A stretch of DNA of 64,000 nucleotides from contig WRLY01000005.1 of the NCBI GenBank assembly GCA_009776305.1, positions 85,083-149,082 on the forward strand. Direction: 5' to 3'. Shown here piece after piece: positions 43,517-52,263 of the stretch. The DNA is from Oscillospiraceae bacterium. Its GTDB lineage: Bacteria > Bacillota > Clostridia > Oscillospirales > Ruminococcaceae. The translations under genes and the position numbers were made by a program. Numbering within the stretch: position 1 is the first letter of the stretch; each line of letters begins with the position of its first letter. The notes beneath the pieces are model-generated. The model worked only from the letters and a program-made list of their open reading frames with translations. It did no database searches and was not told where the DNA came from.

Positions 43517-44701
43517 TCAATTTTCCCAATGTTCTGTTTTTAGAAGATTGACGCCCTGCGGGCCAATCTCCAAAAACTCCCGCGTTAAACGTTCGGTAAT
43601 TATAGGGCTTTCAGTTTCCGAAACATTATGCAGCATTAAAACATATTGGGATTCGCTGTACTTGGCGTAGACGTCGCTGTTTCTGAGGCAGGAGCTTATG
43701 ACCGACTCTAACCGCTCCATGTCTTCGGCAAGGGCTTCGGGTTCGTTCCCGTTCTTGCCCTCAAGCGTTACAAGCAAAACGCTGTTAGGCACTTCGTAGC
43801 GTTCGGTATGTCTTAATTCAAGGTGGTAAATAAGCTTGAAAAGCTCATATTCGCAGTAAAACGCTCCGTCGGGCTTGCGTAGGGTTTCGCCTGATTGAGC
43901 CGATTCCTCCGACAGCCCGTCCAAAACAGAATAAAGGTCATAAGTTTCATCGCCTGACTTTAAAGCCTGTTCAAGCCGATTTTGCAAATAGTAGGGAATT
44001 CTGCCGTGTTTTTTACGGAGCAGATTTACAGAACATTGGTAAAAGGCATGAGCGTTATGAGAGTCTCCCGTAATGGCAAGGCTCTTTATAATGTTAAGGT
44101 GCAGAAATTCATTATAAGGGTCGGACAAAAGCCCTCTTTCACACAGCATTATAATATCATTGCGGCGGTTATGGAGCTTTAAGAAATCAATGACTTCCCG
44201 CATTAGGTTTATGTAGCGCGAGTAGTATTGCGCTCTTACAGGGTTAGTCCAGGGGCTTTGACGGCGTTTGGGAAGAAAATCGCCCTTATAAAGCTCAATC
44301 GCTTTAGATGCGTAAGCGACTTTTCTGTCCGGATTTTTTTCTTTTAAGGCGTAATCGCACGCCCTGTCGAATTCCTCTGTATCTATTGAATAATTAAGCG
44401 AATTATTGAAAATATAAACGCCCCGACGGTTTATAAAAACGTTTTGGTCAAGCTCAAGCTTATTAAGCTCTATACGCAGACGGTGAAGCAGGGTTTTTAA
44501 AGCGCCTTTCGGGTTTTCGATTTCCTCGTTTTCCCATAAAACGGCGCTGAGTTTGTCAAAAGTAATTTCCCTGTCTTTGAAAAATATTATATATTCTAAA
44601 AACATCAATGCCTTTTCGGAACAACGTGTGCGTTCGCTGATTACACGCCCGTTGTAAGAAAGAGAGAATTCCCCCAGCATTGTAATATAAAGCTTTGGCA
44701 T
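43517..44701 (-). CDS. BTAD/SARP-type transcriptional regulator with C-terminal GGDEF-like remnant
   Basis: 394 residues. N-terminal winged helix (LYITMLGEFSLSYNGRVIS...ALMFLEYII...TFDKLSAVLWENEEIENPKGALKTLLHRLRIELNK), bacterial transcriptional activator TPR domain (about 105-250), then a C-terminal ~100-residue domain (LLVTLEGKNGN...RLESVISSCLRNSDVYAKYSESQYVLMLHN) resembling a degenerate GGDEF fold without the GGDEF signature. Such proteins are single-component regulators; targets are unknown. A 15-bp perfect inverted repeat lies 32 bp upstream. Confidence 0.82.
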   Translation of the reverse strand: MPKLYITMLGEFSLSYNGRVISERTRCSEKALMFLEYIIFFKDREITFDKLSAVLWENEEIENPKGALKTLLHRLRIELNKLELDQNVFINRRGVYIFNNSLNYSIDTEEFDRACDYALKEKNPDRKVAYASKAIELYKGDFLPKRRQSPWTNPVRAQYYSRYINLMREVIDFLKLHNRRNDIIMLCERGLLSDPYNEFLHLNIIKSLAITGDSHNAHAFYQCSVNLLRKKHGRIPYYLQNRLEQALKSGDETYDLYSVLDGLSEESAQSGETLRKPDGAFYCEYELFKLIYHLELRHTERYEVPNSVLLVTLEGKNGNEPEALAEDMERLESVISSCLRNSDVYAKYSESQYVLMLHNVSETESPIITERLTREFLEIGPQGVNLLKTEHWEN

Positions 44702-44732
44702 AATATATGAGCCCCCTTGCTGTATAATCCTT

Positions 44733-44767
44733 TTAACTTAAGAAACAAGAAATGTTTCTTAAGTTAA
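44733..44767. promoter_or_regulatory. 15-bp perfect inverted repeat in the BTAD regulator leader
   Basis: TTAACTTAAGAAACA (44733-44747) and TGTTTCTTAAGTTAA (44753-44767) enclose AGAAA. On the minus strand it falls in the 5' untranslated region between the promoter and the start. A similar repeat (TTTAACTTAA core, 5-nt loop) precedes clpC at 52264-52300. Confidence 0.6.
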
Positions 44768-44887
44768 TCGAGTATATTATTTATCGGTTGCACCGAAGGC
44801 AGTATACCTGCTCCGAAACGCAAGCCGCAGATTGTGAAAATTTATCAAATTTTATATAGCCGTCTGTTTTTGATGTTCTCAAATTTT

Positions 44888-44916
44888 ATTTTATCATATA
44901 TTTTATCACATGTAAA
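44888..44916 (-). promoter_or_regulatory. Promoter of the BTAD regulator
   Basis: On the minus strand TTTACA and TAAAAT with 17-bp spacing. It would give a ~180-nt leader including the 15-bp inverted repeat. Confidence 0.5.
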
Positions 44917-44931
44917 TAAAAAATTATCAAT

Positions 44932-44960
44932 TTGACAAAACATTAAAAATAAGTCATAAT
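44932..44960 (+). promoter_or_regulatory. Promoter of prmA
   Basis: TTGACA (44932-44937) and CATAAT (44955-44960) with 17-bp spacing, about 88 bp before the prmA start. Confidence 0.6.
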
Positions 44961-44973
44961 GTAAATATAAGAA

Positions 44974-45038
44974 ACTGTATTTAATACCGAGATATGGGCG
45001 GGCAGTATCCAATACATGTTCTGAAAGCCATGGAGGAG
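44974..45038 (+). repeat. Dispersed hairpin element copy 2
   Basis: CTGTATTTAATACC...GTATCCAATACATGTTCT resembles the element at 34092: the first 14 bases match at 12 positions and the last ~18 at 16. TGTATT and AATACA remain paired, with a C-A mismatch in copy 1 becoming a T-A pair here. It ends at the GGAGGAG used by prmA. Confidence 0.4.
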
Positions 45039-45047
45039 TTATTTCAA

Positions 45048-46142
45048 TTGGAATTTTTAAAACTTGATATTTTTACAACAAGCGAGGGGTTAGAGCCGCT
45101 TGCGTTTCAGCTTTCGGAGCTTGGTGCTGAGGGCTTTGAATTTCACGATGCGGCAGATTTTGAGGAGTTTTTGCAAAGCGGAATTAAAGGTTATGACTAT
45201 GTAGGGGACGAGCTTGAACCGCTAAAAACCCAGAAAACCCATCTGAGCCTTTATATTACAACCGACAGTCAAGGGGAAAAACTGCTTTCCGATATTAATA
45301 AATTGCTGGCAGAATTAAATCTTCACTCCGAAAAAAGCCTTGTCCGTGAAGAAGATTGGGAAAATTGCTGGAAAGAGTATTTTAAGCCTTTTGAGTCGGG
45401 GAAAAGATTGTTGATAAAGCCTACGTGGGAACGAGTTTCAGTAGGGCAAACCGACAGAATCATACTCGAAATCGACCCCGCCTCGGCTTTCGGGACGGGA
45501 CAGCACGAATCTACGCGGCTTTGCCTTGAATTACTAGATGAATCTATAACCGGAAGCGATGTTCACAAAATGCTTGACGTCGGTTGCGGGAGCGGGATTT
45601 TGTCGGTCGCGGCTCTGCTACTCGGTGCGGCGGATTCGGTCAGCGCGGTTATGATTGACGTTTCCGAAAATGCGATAAGGGTTGCCCGTGAAAATATGGT
45701 GCAGAACGGGTTTCCCGAAGCGAATTATGAGGCTTTTTGCGGGGATATAACCGAAGATTCGGGGTTGCTTACGAAAATCGGCGGGGATTTTAGCGTTATT
45801 ACCGCAAATATAGTCGCAGATGTTATTATAAAAATGAGCGGATTGTTTCCGAGATTATTACGTAAAAACGGTGTTTTAATAGTTTCCGGAATCATTGAGG
45901 AGCGACTTGAAGAAGTTTTAGAGGCGCTAAAAAACGCGGGAGGAGCGTCCTCTGCGGGAGGAGCGTCCTCTGCGGGAGGAGCGTCCTCTGCGGGAGGAGC
46001 GTCCTCTGCGGGAGGAGCGTCCTCTGCGGGAGGAGCGTCCTCTGCGGGAGGAGCGTCCTCTGCGGGAGCATTTGAAATAACCGAAATTAGGCATGAAAAT
46101 GGTTGGTGCGCGGTAAAGGCGTTATTGTTGTGCGGGGATTAA
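45048..46142 (+). CDS. prmA: Ribosomal protein L11 methyltransferase with internal Gly-Ala-Ser minisatellite
   Basis: 364 residues. N-terminal substrate-binding part MEFLKLDIFTTSEGLEPLAFQL, VREEDWENCWKEYFKP, then the SAM fold: DPASAFGTGQHESTRLCLELL, LDVGCGSGILSVAALLLGA. PrmA trimethylates ribosomal protein L11. TTG 45048 has GGAGGAG 9 nt upstream. Between the last helix (EALKNA) and the final strands (FEITEIRHENGWCAVKAL) lie seven copies of G-G-A-S-S-A, absent from ordinary PrmA proteins; see the repeat entry. The flanking residues join smoothly without it, so it is an insertion. Confidence 0.9.
   Translation: MEFLKLDIFTTSEGLEPLAFQLSELGAEGFEFHDAADFEEFLQSGIKGYDYVGDELEPLKTQKTHLSLYITTDSQGEKLLSDINKLLAELNLHSEKSLVREEDWENCWKEYFKPFESGKRLLIKPTWERVSVGQTDRIILEIDPASAFGTGQHESTRLCLELLDESITGSDVHKMLDVGCGSGILSVAALLLGAADSVSAVMIDVSENAIRVARENMVQNGFPEANYEAFCGDITEDSGLLTKIGGDFSVITANIVADVIIKMSGLFPRLLRKNGVLIVSGIIEERLEEVLEALKNAGGASSAGGASSAGGASSAGGASSAGGASSAGGASSAGGASSAGAFEITEIRHENGWCAVKALLLCGD
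45939..46064 (+). repeat. Seven perfect 18-bp repeats inside prmA
   Basis: The unit GGAGGAGCGTCCTCTGCG occurs seven times head to tail without a mismatch and adds 42 residues. Because 18 is a multiple of three, gain or loss of units keeps the frame. Each unit holds GAGGA-GCG-TCCTC, which can fold into a small hairpin. Perfect identity points to recent expansion. Confidence 0.97.
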
Positions 46143-46168
46143 CAAATTTGCGCCTCTTTGCATATAAT
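46139..46168 (+). promoter_or_regulatory. Promoter after prmA for the recD2 unit
   Basis: TTAACA (46139-46144) overlaps the prmA stop; TATAAT (46163-46168) follows at 18-bp spacing. Confidence 0.5.
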
Positions 46169-46207
46169 ACGGCAGGAAAGCTGTATTTTCAAAGGGGGAC
46201 GGGGTTT

Positions 46208-46372
46208 GTGTATTATATTTTATTTTTTCTTATGACTTTTTTTTCAATTTACGGCGCGGTAAGCTTTTTTAATTTGATTTGCAATTCAATACTTATAAAA
46301 ATCGCAATCTTAAAAACAGGCGTGAAAATTTACGGAATATCGGAGAAAAACCGCCAATGGACGAAACTTTAA
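46208..46372 (+). CDS. Possible small membrane protein before recD2
   Basis: A 54-codon frame opens at GTG 46208 after AAGGGGGACGGGG and overlaps the recD2 start by 16 bp. Its first ~33 residues (MYYILFFLMTFFSIYGAVSFF then NLICNSILIKIAIL) are strongly hydrophobic; the end is basic. The size and promoter fit a membrane miniprotein, but the region could be simply a 5' leader. No family recognised. Confidence 0.3.
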   Translation: MYYILFFLMTFFSIYGAVSFFNLICNSILIKIAILKTGVKIYGISEKNRQWTKL

Positions 46373-48585
46373 TTAATATAAACGGCACAGTAGGAGGCGT
46401 GATTTATAAAAATCCCGCAAACGGCTATGTTGTTTTGGAGCTTGAAACCGCTGAAGACGGCGGACTTGTCATTGCAGTGGGAAATTTAGGCGACATAGCC
46501 GACGGTGAAAAGCTTTCCCTGACCGGCAGTTATATCGAGTCGCCTAAGTACGGCGTACAGTTTAAGGCGGAGACCTGCGAACGTATGCCTCCTGTTACAG
46601 GGGACGAAATCCGCCGTTATTTGGGTTCGGGAGTAATCAGGGGCTTGGGTCCCGCTTTGGCAAAAAAAATAACCGACAAATTCGGGGAAGAATCCCTTGA
46701 AATTATTGAAAATAACCCTCAAAAGCTTTCGGAAATAACGGGAATAAACGCCGACAGGGCAATTTACATAGGCTCGGAGTATAAAAGGATTTGTAATGTC
46801 AGGAATATTATTTCCTTTTTGTCAGAGCATGGTTTTTCGCCCCAGACAGCGATTTTTGTCTGGCAGAAGTATGATAATTCTTCTTTGGCTTTAATCAAGG
46901 AAAACCCCTATCTGCTTTGCGGTGAGGAAATCGGTGCGGATTTTGAAACGGTTGACAAAATGGCGTACAACCTCGGAATTGATTCCTGCGACGCCAACAG
47001 AGTAAGGGCTGCAATCGCCTTTGTGCTCCGCGAGAACGCCGACGGCGGGCATACCTGTCTGCCGGAGGAGGTTTTGAGAAGAAAGGTTTGCGAATTCTGT
47101 GAAATAAGCCTGGACGCTTTCGATATATCTTTAGAGGACGGGGTAAACGGCGGCGAATTCACGGTTTTATCAGGCATTGGCGGGCAGTCTGCGGGAAAGT
47201 ATGCGCGGGTTTTTCTTTCGGCTTATTATAAAGCCGAAAAATATATAGCGGACAAGCTTTCGGATATGCTGAAAATGGGCGAAAAAGAGCAAAAAGACTT
47301 TTCAAAAGAAATCGAGGGCATTGAATTCAGCGAGGATATTCAGTATGAGAAATTGCAGAAAGAAGCTATAAACGGCTGTCTCGCAAATAGTGTATTTATA
47401 CTTACCGGCGGACCCGGAACCGGAAAAACTACCGCGCTCAACGCTGTTATAAAAATATGTAAAAATATGAAAAAGAGCATAACCCTTGCTGCGCCCACAG
47501 GCAGAGCCGCCAAGCGAATAGCTGAGATTACGGGAGAGAACGCCAAAACCATTCACAGGCTTTTGGAGGTGGATATAAGCAAGGAAAATTTACTTACTTT
47601 CAAGCGCAATGAAACCAATCCGCTGAAAATAGATTTTATAATAATCGACGAGATGTCAATGGTGGATGCCTTGCTTTTTGAGGCGTTGCTCAGGGCTGTG
47701 AGCTTAGGCACTACGCTGATTATGGTGGGGGATTCAAACCAGCTACCGTCGGTAGGGGCGGGGAACGTATTGGGGGATTTGATTGATTCGGGAATAATTC
47801 CCTCTACCGAGCTGAAAGAAATTTTCAGGCAGGCGGCGGAAAGCCTGATTGTCACTAACGCCCATAAAATAATCGGCGGGGAAGAACCGGAGCTTGATAT
47901 AAGAAATAAGGATTTTTTCTTCATGGAATGTAATAACGATTCTGAAATATCGCGGCTTACGGTTGATTTGGTTAAGGTAAGGCTGCCGAAAAAATATAAC
48001 TTTTCCCCGATTGATGACATACAGGTACTCAGTCCTACAAAAATGGGGGCGGCGGGAACAAAGGAATTAAATAAAGCCTTGCAGAGCGCGCTAAATCCGC
48101 CGTCGCGTGAACGGCGGGAACTTAGGAATTTTACTATGCCGTTCCGCGAGGGCGACAAGGTTATGCAGACGATTAACGATTACGATGTAATGTGGCAAAA
48201 AGGCGCTGAAAAAGGCAAGGGGGTTTTTAACGGCGATATAGGCGTGATTACCGAAATAGACCCCCACAACGGCAGTATGCGGGTTAATTTCGACGGGCGG
48301 GTGGCGTTTTATACAGGTAATATGCCAAGCAAGCTTGAACATGCCTACGCCGTGACTATTCACAAAAGCCAGGGCAGCGAATACAACGCGGTAATAATTG
48401 CGCTGACGGGACGCTCCCCGCGCCTGTTGTACAGGAATCTGCTTTATACGGGGGTTACAAGGGCGAAATCAATCCTGATTGTAGTCGGGAGCAGGGGCGC
48501 AATCGGGCAGATGACCGACAACGACAGGAAAACCACGCGGTATTCGTGCTTGAAATCGTTGCTTGGGGCGAGGGTTAAAACTTAG
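46357..48585 (+). CDS. recD2: RecD2 helicase (RecD/TraA type)
   Basis: 742 residues. N-terminal OB/HhH part (GTVGGVIYKNPANGYVVLELE; YLGSGVIRGLGPALAKKITDKFGEESLEIIENNPQKL), Walker A ILTGGPGTGKTT, GRAAKRIAE, Walker B IIIDEMSMVD, MVGDSNQLPSVGAGNVL and the C-terminal YAVTIHKSQGSEYNAVII and NLLYTGVTRAKS of SF1B helicases. It is a 5'-3' DNA helicase in repair, independent of RecBC. ATG 46357 follows CGGAG by 11 nt. Confidence 0.94.
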   Translation: MDETLININGTVGGVIYKNPANGYVVLELETAEDGGLVIAVGNLGDIADGEKLSLTGSYIESPKYGVQFKAETCERMPPVTGDEIRRYLGSGVIRGLGPALAKKITDKFGEESLEIIENNPQKLSEITGINADRAIYIGSEYKRICNVRNIISFLSEHGFSPQTAIFVWQKYDNSSLALIKENPYLLCGEEIGADFETVDKMAYNLGIDSCDANRVRAAIAFVLRENADGGHTCLPEEVLRRKVCEFCEISLDAFDISLEDGVNGGEFTVLSGIGGQSAGKYARVFLSAYYKAEKYIADKLSDMLKMGEKEQKDFSKEIEGIEFSEDIQYEKLQKEAINGCLANSVFILTGGPGTGKTTALNAVIKICKNMKKSITLAAPTGRAAKRIAEITGENAKTIHRLLEVDISKENLLTFKRNETNPLKIDFIIIDEMSMVDALLFEALLRAVSLGTTLIMVGDSNQLPSVGAGNVLGDLIDSGIIPSTELKEIFRQAAESLIVTNAHKIIGGEEPELDIRNKDFFFMECNNDSEISRLTVDLVKVRLPKKYNFSPIDDIQVLSPTKMGAAGTKELNKALQSALNPPSRERRELRNFTMPFREGDKVMQTINDYDVMWQKGAEKGKGVFNGDIGVITEIDPHNGSMRVNFDGRVAFYTGNMPSKLEHAYAVTIHKSQGSEYNAVIIALTGRSPRLLYRNLLYTGVTRAKSILIVVGSRGAIGQMTDNDRKTTRYSCLKSLLGARVKT

Positions 48586-48614
48586 GGTTGGCAGGTTTTC
48601 GTGCTGACATGTTT

Positions 48615-48641
48615 AAAAGTCTGTTTTAAACAGACTTTTTT
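48615..48641 (+). terminator. Terminator of recD2
   Basis: AAAAGTCTGTTT and AAACAGACTTTT form a 12-bp stem with a single-base centre, followed by further Ts. Since the centre is a near-perfect palindrome, it may also be a protein site; a shorter version, CTGTTTAAACAG, recurs at 48692-48703. Confidence 0.7.
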
Positions 48642-48648
48642 GATTAAA

Positions 48649-48703
48649 TTATGTACATAAGTATACCCATAAATTTTTATATTTTTAATGCCTGTTTAAA
48701 CAG
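48649..48703. promoter_or_regulatory. Palindromes upstream of the small XRE gene
   Basis: TTATGTACATAA (48649-48660) and CTGTTTAAACAG (48692-48703) are perfect 12-bp palindromes; the second repeats the core of the recD2 terminator. They lie 90-145 bp before the XRE start and are candidate operators. A clear promoter was not found in 48704-48794. Confidence 0.35.
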
Positions 48704-48794
48704 ACGTTTTTGTTTACGCGCCTGTTATTTCGGGCATTATTTTTTTAATAAATGTTAAACTTTTGATAGCGCTTTTACGTTAGGAGGAAGTTTA

Positions 48795-49037
48795 ATGGGG
48801 ATTTCAGACGCAGTAAGAAAGCGTATAGTTGAGCTTTGTGGCAATAAAGGCATAACCGTCAACAAGCTGTCTTATTTTTCCGGAGTTTCAAGAAAAACTG
48901 TCGGCTCTTTTATGACAGGGGCAACAAAAAGCATAGGCATTGAAAATTTGAAAAAACTAATCGACGGTCTTGACATGTCCATCACTGAGTTTTTCGATAC
49001 CGAAGTATTTCGCAATTTAGAGCAGGAAATAGTTTGA
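48795..49037 (+). CDS. Small XRE-family DNA-binding protein
   Basis: 80 residues, nearly all helix-turn-helix: RKRIVELCGNKGITVNKLSYFSGVSRKTVGSFMTGATKSIGIENLKKLIDGLDMSITEFFD. TTAGGAGGAAG precedes the ATG. No effector domain is present. It may regulate itself and comF downstream; its stop overlaps the TTG of the comF leader element. Confidence 0.85.
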   Translation: MGISDAVRKRIVELCGNKGITVNKLSYFSGVSRKTVGSFMTGATKSIGIENLKKLIDGLDMSITEFFDTEVFRNLEQEIV

Positions 49038-49106
49038 AAAAAGAACAGATGCGAGAGGCAAAACATTTTATGGTTCATCGACGCCGCTACGGGATGGTAA
49101 TAAAAT
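49034..49106 (+). other. Leader element before comF related to the rpsC and secY leader ORFs
   Basis: The 73 bp between the XRE stop and comF start with TTTGAAAAA-AGAAC like the secY leader and end in GGGATGGTAATAAAATATG. Read in the frame of the other copies it gives ..KRTDARGKTF....LRDG, matching K/R-T, G-K, F and RDG at the same spacing, but one base is missing after TTGAAAAA so the TTG is out of frame. It looks like a frameshifted family member, or a non-coding ribosome-loading element. It also matches the scpB leader. Confidence 0.4.
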
Positions 49107-49790
49107 ATGAATCTGTATAATCTGAAAAGAACCCTGTTAAGTTTTATTTACCCCAACCGTTGCCCTTTCTGCGGGGAGGTAATTAATGCGGGCGGGTATT
49201 TTTGCGCCGACTGTCCCGAAAGGGCGGGGCTTTGCGTTTATGACAACAGTGCCGATTCCGTAAACGACGTGTTTTACTGCATTTATAACGAAAAGTCCAA
49301 GCCGATTATAGCAAGGGCAAAGGAAAACGCCGACGGCTATGCCGTTTCGGCGTTGGCGAAACTTTTACATAATTCGCTTATTGAAAGCGGCGTTATCGGT
49401 AAAATTAATGTTATTACGGCTGTTCCCGCCCGTAAAGAATCGCTGAAAAAGCGGGGGTACAGCTTTCCCGCGCTCTTAGCTAAGGAAATCGCGGGCATTT
49501 CCGGTATAAGGTATTCCGGAAAGGTTTTGACGCTTTTGCGGGAAATCGGGGAACAGAAAGGGCTTTCGACGGCGGAGAGGGCGGAAAATCTGAGTGGTGC
49601 GTTCGGAATTGGCAGGGAAACGTCGCAGGGATTGAAAGTGCTTGTGATTGACGACGTCAGTACAACGGGGGCAACTTTGAATGAGGCAAAGCGGGTAATT
49701 GCCGAGTATGCGGGTGAGGTTTACGGGGCGGCGGTGGCGAAGACAGTATCTACACCATCTCAACCACAAATTCCTCACCTTCCGACCTGA
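49107..49790 (+). CDS. comF: ComF family phosphoribosyltransferase-like protein
   Basis: 227 residues. An N-terminal zinc ribbon (CPFC...CADC, residues ~19-37) and a PRTase domain with ITAVPARKESLKKRGYSFPALLAKEIA, EQKGLSTAERAENLSGAF and the PRPP loop VLVIDDVSTTGATLNEAKRVI. ComF is needed for DNA uptake or processing in naturally competent Gram-positives; here it lies near comM but recD2 and clpC are its neighbours. Its last 41 bp overlap the end of clpC on the other strand. Confidence 0.92.
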   Translation: MNLYNLKRTLLSFIYPNRCPFCGEVINAGGYFCADCPERAGLCVYDNSADSVNDVFYCIYNEKSKPIIARAKENADGYAVSALAKLLHNSLIESGVIGKINVITAVPARKESLKKRGYSFPALLAKEIAGISGIRYSGKVLTLLREIGEQKGLSTAERAENLSGAFGIGRETSQGLKVLVIDDVSTTGATLNEAKRVIAEYAGEVYGAAVAKTVSTPSQPQIPHLPT

Positions 49791-52245
49791 CTCTAAGTTT
49801 TTGCGGCGTTTGGCATTGTCCTATTTTGTTTTCCACAATCCTTTGGGCTAACATATCCTCAATCTGCGAGGTGATGACGCGGCGGAGCGGGCGTGCGCCG
49901 TATTTGTCGTCATAGCCGAGTTCCGCTAATTTTTCAACCGCGCTCGGCTCAAAGCTTATGTCCATGCCGAGGGATTCGGCGCGGGCTGATAAATCGCGGA
50001 GCATATTTACGCAAATTTTGCCTATGTCGTCCTTGCTTAGTTTGTTAAAAATAATCACATCGTCCACCCGATTTATGAATTCGGGTTTAAACGTCCTTTT
50101 AAGCTCGTCAAAAACGCGGGCTTTTTTGTCGGTGTTTTCCCGATTTTGGTCTGCGCCGCTACCCATGAAGCCGAGAGCCTGCTTGTTTTCGGCGATAATT
50201 TTCGCGCCTATATTGGACGTCATAATCACCACGGCGTTTTTGAAGCTTGCCTTGCGTCCGTCGGAGGCGGTAAGCATACCATCTTCCATAATCTGTAAAA
50301 GTATATTGAAAATATCCTGATGCGCCTTTTCGATTTCGTCGAAAAGTATTACCGAATAAGGTCGGCGGCGGATTTTTTCGGTAAGCTGACCGCCCTCGTC
50401 AAACCCGACATAGCCGGGCGGAGAGCCTATGAGCTTTGAAACGGCGTGTTTTTCCATGTATTCGGACATATCAAACCGAACTAATGCGTTTGGGTCGCCG
50501 AACAAGGCTTCTGCCAAAGCTTTACAAAGCTCGGTTTTGCCGACGCCCGTAGGACCGAGAAAGAAGAAAGTTCCGACGGGGCGATTGGGATTTTTTAGTC
50601 CCGCCCTGCCGCGCCGCACCGCTTTAGCTAAAACCTCCACAGCTTCTTTTTGTCCGATTACACGGGTTTCAAGGGACTTTTCCATTCCCGCCAGTCGCTT
50701 TGCCTCGTCCTCCTGAAGACGGTTTATGGGGATTCCTGTCCATTTTGCGACGACTTCGGCTATATTTTCTTCATTAACCTCCCCGCAAATCTCGTCTCCG
50801 GTGTCTTTGGCTTTAAAGCTTTTCAACTCCTCAAAAAGTTCCTTTTCATCGTCGCGTAGCTTTGCGGCTGTCTCGAAATCCTGCATATTTACAGCGGCGA
50901 TTTTTTGGGTTTCAACAGATAAAAGCTTGTCTTCAAGCTCTCTGACAAGCGGCGGCGCGGTGAACGCCACAAGCCTTATTCCGGAAGCCGCCTCGTCAAT
51001 CAGGTCGATTGCCTTATCGGGCAGAAATCTGTCGTTTATATACCTTGCCGACATGGAAACGGCGGCTTTGAGTGATTCATCGGTTATTTTTACTTTATGA
51101 TGCGCCTCGTATTTGTCCCGAAGCCCGAAAAGAATGTCAAGCGCCGCCCCCTCGCTCGGCTCGTCAACCGTAACCGGCTGAAAACGCCGTTCAAGGGAGG
51201 GTTCTTTTTCAATATATTTACGGTATTCGTCGATGGTTGTAGCGCCAATAAGCTGTAATTCGCCCCGCGCAAGCAGCGGTTTCATAATATTCGCCGCGTC
51301 TATTGCCCCTTCGGCGGCGCCCGCCCCTATAATGGTATGAATTTCATCTATAAAAAGAATTACGTTGCCGTCCTTGATTATTTCATCAAGGGCGTTTTTT
51401 ATGCGCTCCTCAAAGTCGCCCCTATACTTCGCGCCGGCAAGCATGGAGGAAATATCCAGCATGAAAACCCGCTTATCTTTAATGTTTTCGGGGACTCGTC
51501 CCTCGGCGATTCGCAAAGCGAAGCCTTCGGCGATGGCGGTTTTCCCCACACCGCTTTCTCCAATCAGGCAGGGGTTATTCTTGCGGCGGCGTAGCAGAAT
51601 TTGTATAATCCGCTCGATTTCATCCCTGCGGCAAATCACGGGGTCGATTTTCTTCTGACGTGCAAGCTCGGTCAGGTCTCTGCCGTATTTTTGTAAAACC
51701 TGTAAAGTGCCTTTTGAATTTTTACGGCGCTCGGAATTTCCGTAGCTGTAGCCGTCGTCGGAATTATCGGGTATGCCGTCGTTTCTACCTTTGATTTCAC
51801 GATTTTCACGACTTTCATTACTTCCGCAGTCATTATATACCGCGCCTAAATTAACCCCCATTTCTTTTAGCAGTAAAACCGCGTAGCAGTCGGTATCCTT
51901 TATTATAGCGCGAAGCAGATGCTCTGTACCTACGAAATTATTATAAAGCCCCCGCGCCTCCGATATAGCATTTTCCATAATCCGCTTGCTTCGCGGAGTG
52001 AAGTCCCGCAAATCAAGCTTGGAGGGGATTCCTTTGCCTACGGCGGTTTCAATTTTTCGGACGACCTCGCTTAAAGTCGCCCCGTGTTTTGATAAGACGA
52101 GATAAGCCACAGTGTTTTCCGCGCTTAAAAGTCCGCACAGAATATGCTCGCTGCCTATATAAATATGCCCGAGCGACATGGCGGTGTTCAGGGCTTCTTT
52201 AAGGGCGCGGCTTGCTTTTTCGGTAAAATCGCTGAATTCAATCAT
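49750..52245 (-). CDS. clpC: ATP-dependent Clp protease ATP-binding subunit ClpC
   Basis: 831 residues. Two Clp-N repeats at the N-terminus ([34 protein letters not shown]), first AAA+ domain with Walker A GESGVGKT and [11 protein letters not shown], a UVR-like middle region ([20 protein letters not shown]), second AAA+ domain with [20 protein letters not shown] and FDEIEKAH, and GARPLRRVI. ClpC unfolds substrates for ClpP in stress response. ctsR, mcsA and mcsB, its usual partners in Bacillus, are not adjacent, so control here differs; see the inverted repeat upstream. Confidence 0.95.
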   Translation of the reverse strand: MIEFSDFTEKASRALKEALNTAMSLGHIYIGSEHILCGLLSAENTVAYLVLSKHGATLSEVVRKIETAVGKGIPSKLDLRDFTPRSKRIMENAISEARGLYNNFVGTEHLLRAIIKDTDCYAVLLLKEMGVNLGAVYNDCGSNESRENREIKGRNDGIPDNSDDGYSYGNSERRKNSKGTLQVLQKYGRDLTELARQKKIDPVICRRDEIERIIQILLRRRKNNPCLIGESGVGKTAIAEGFALRIAEGRVPENIKDKRVFMLDISSMLAGAKYRGDFEERIKNALDEIIKDGNVILFIDEIHTIIGAGAAEGAIDAANIMKPLLARGELQLIGATTIDEYRKYIEKEPSLERRFQPVTVDEPSEGAALDILFGLRDKYEAHHKVKITDESLKAAVSMSARYINDRFLPDKAIDLIDEAASGIRLVAFTAPPLVRELEDKLLSVETQKIAAVNMQDFETAAKLRDDEKELFEELKSFKAKDTGDEICGEVNEENIAEVVAKWTGIPINRLQEDEAKRLAGMEKSLETRVIGQKEAVEVLAKAVRRGRAGLKNPNRPVGTFFFLGPTGVGKTELCKALAEALFGDPNALVRFDMSEYMEKHAVSKLIGSPPGYVGFDEGGQLTEKIRRRPYSVILFDEIEKAHQDIFNILLQIMEDGMLTASDGRKASFKNAVVIMTSNIGAKIIAENKQALGFMGSGADQNRENTDKKARVFDELKRTFKPEFINRVDDVIIFNKLSKDDIGKICVNMLRDLSARAESLGMDISFEPSAVEKLAELGYDDKYGARPLRRVITSQIEDMLAQRIVENKIGQCQTPQKLRVRSEGEEFVVEMV

Positions 52246-52263
52246 TTTTTACTCCATTATTGT

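Noticed and set aside
45939..46064. Tandem repeats as a CRISPR array
   Set aside because: Units are 18 bp, identical, head to tail without spacers, and in frame within prmA; no cas genes are present.
46103..46207. Longer version of the small membrane frame before recD2
   Set aside because: Its 5' part is out-of-frame prmA sequence; only the part after the GTG with a ribosome site was considered.
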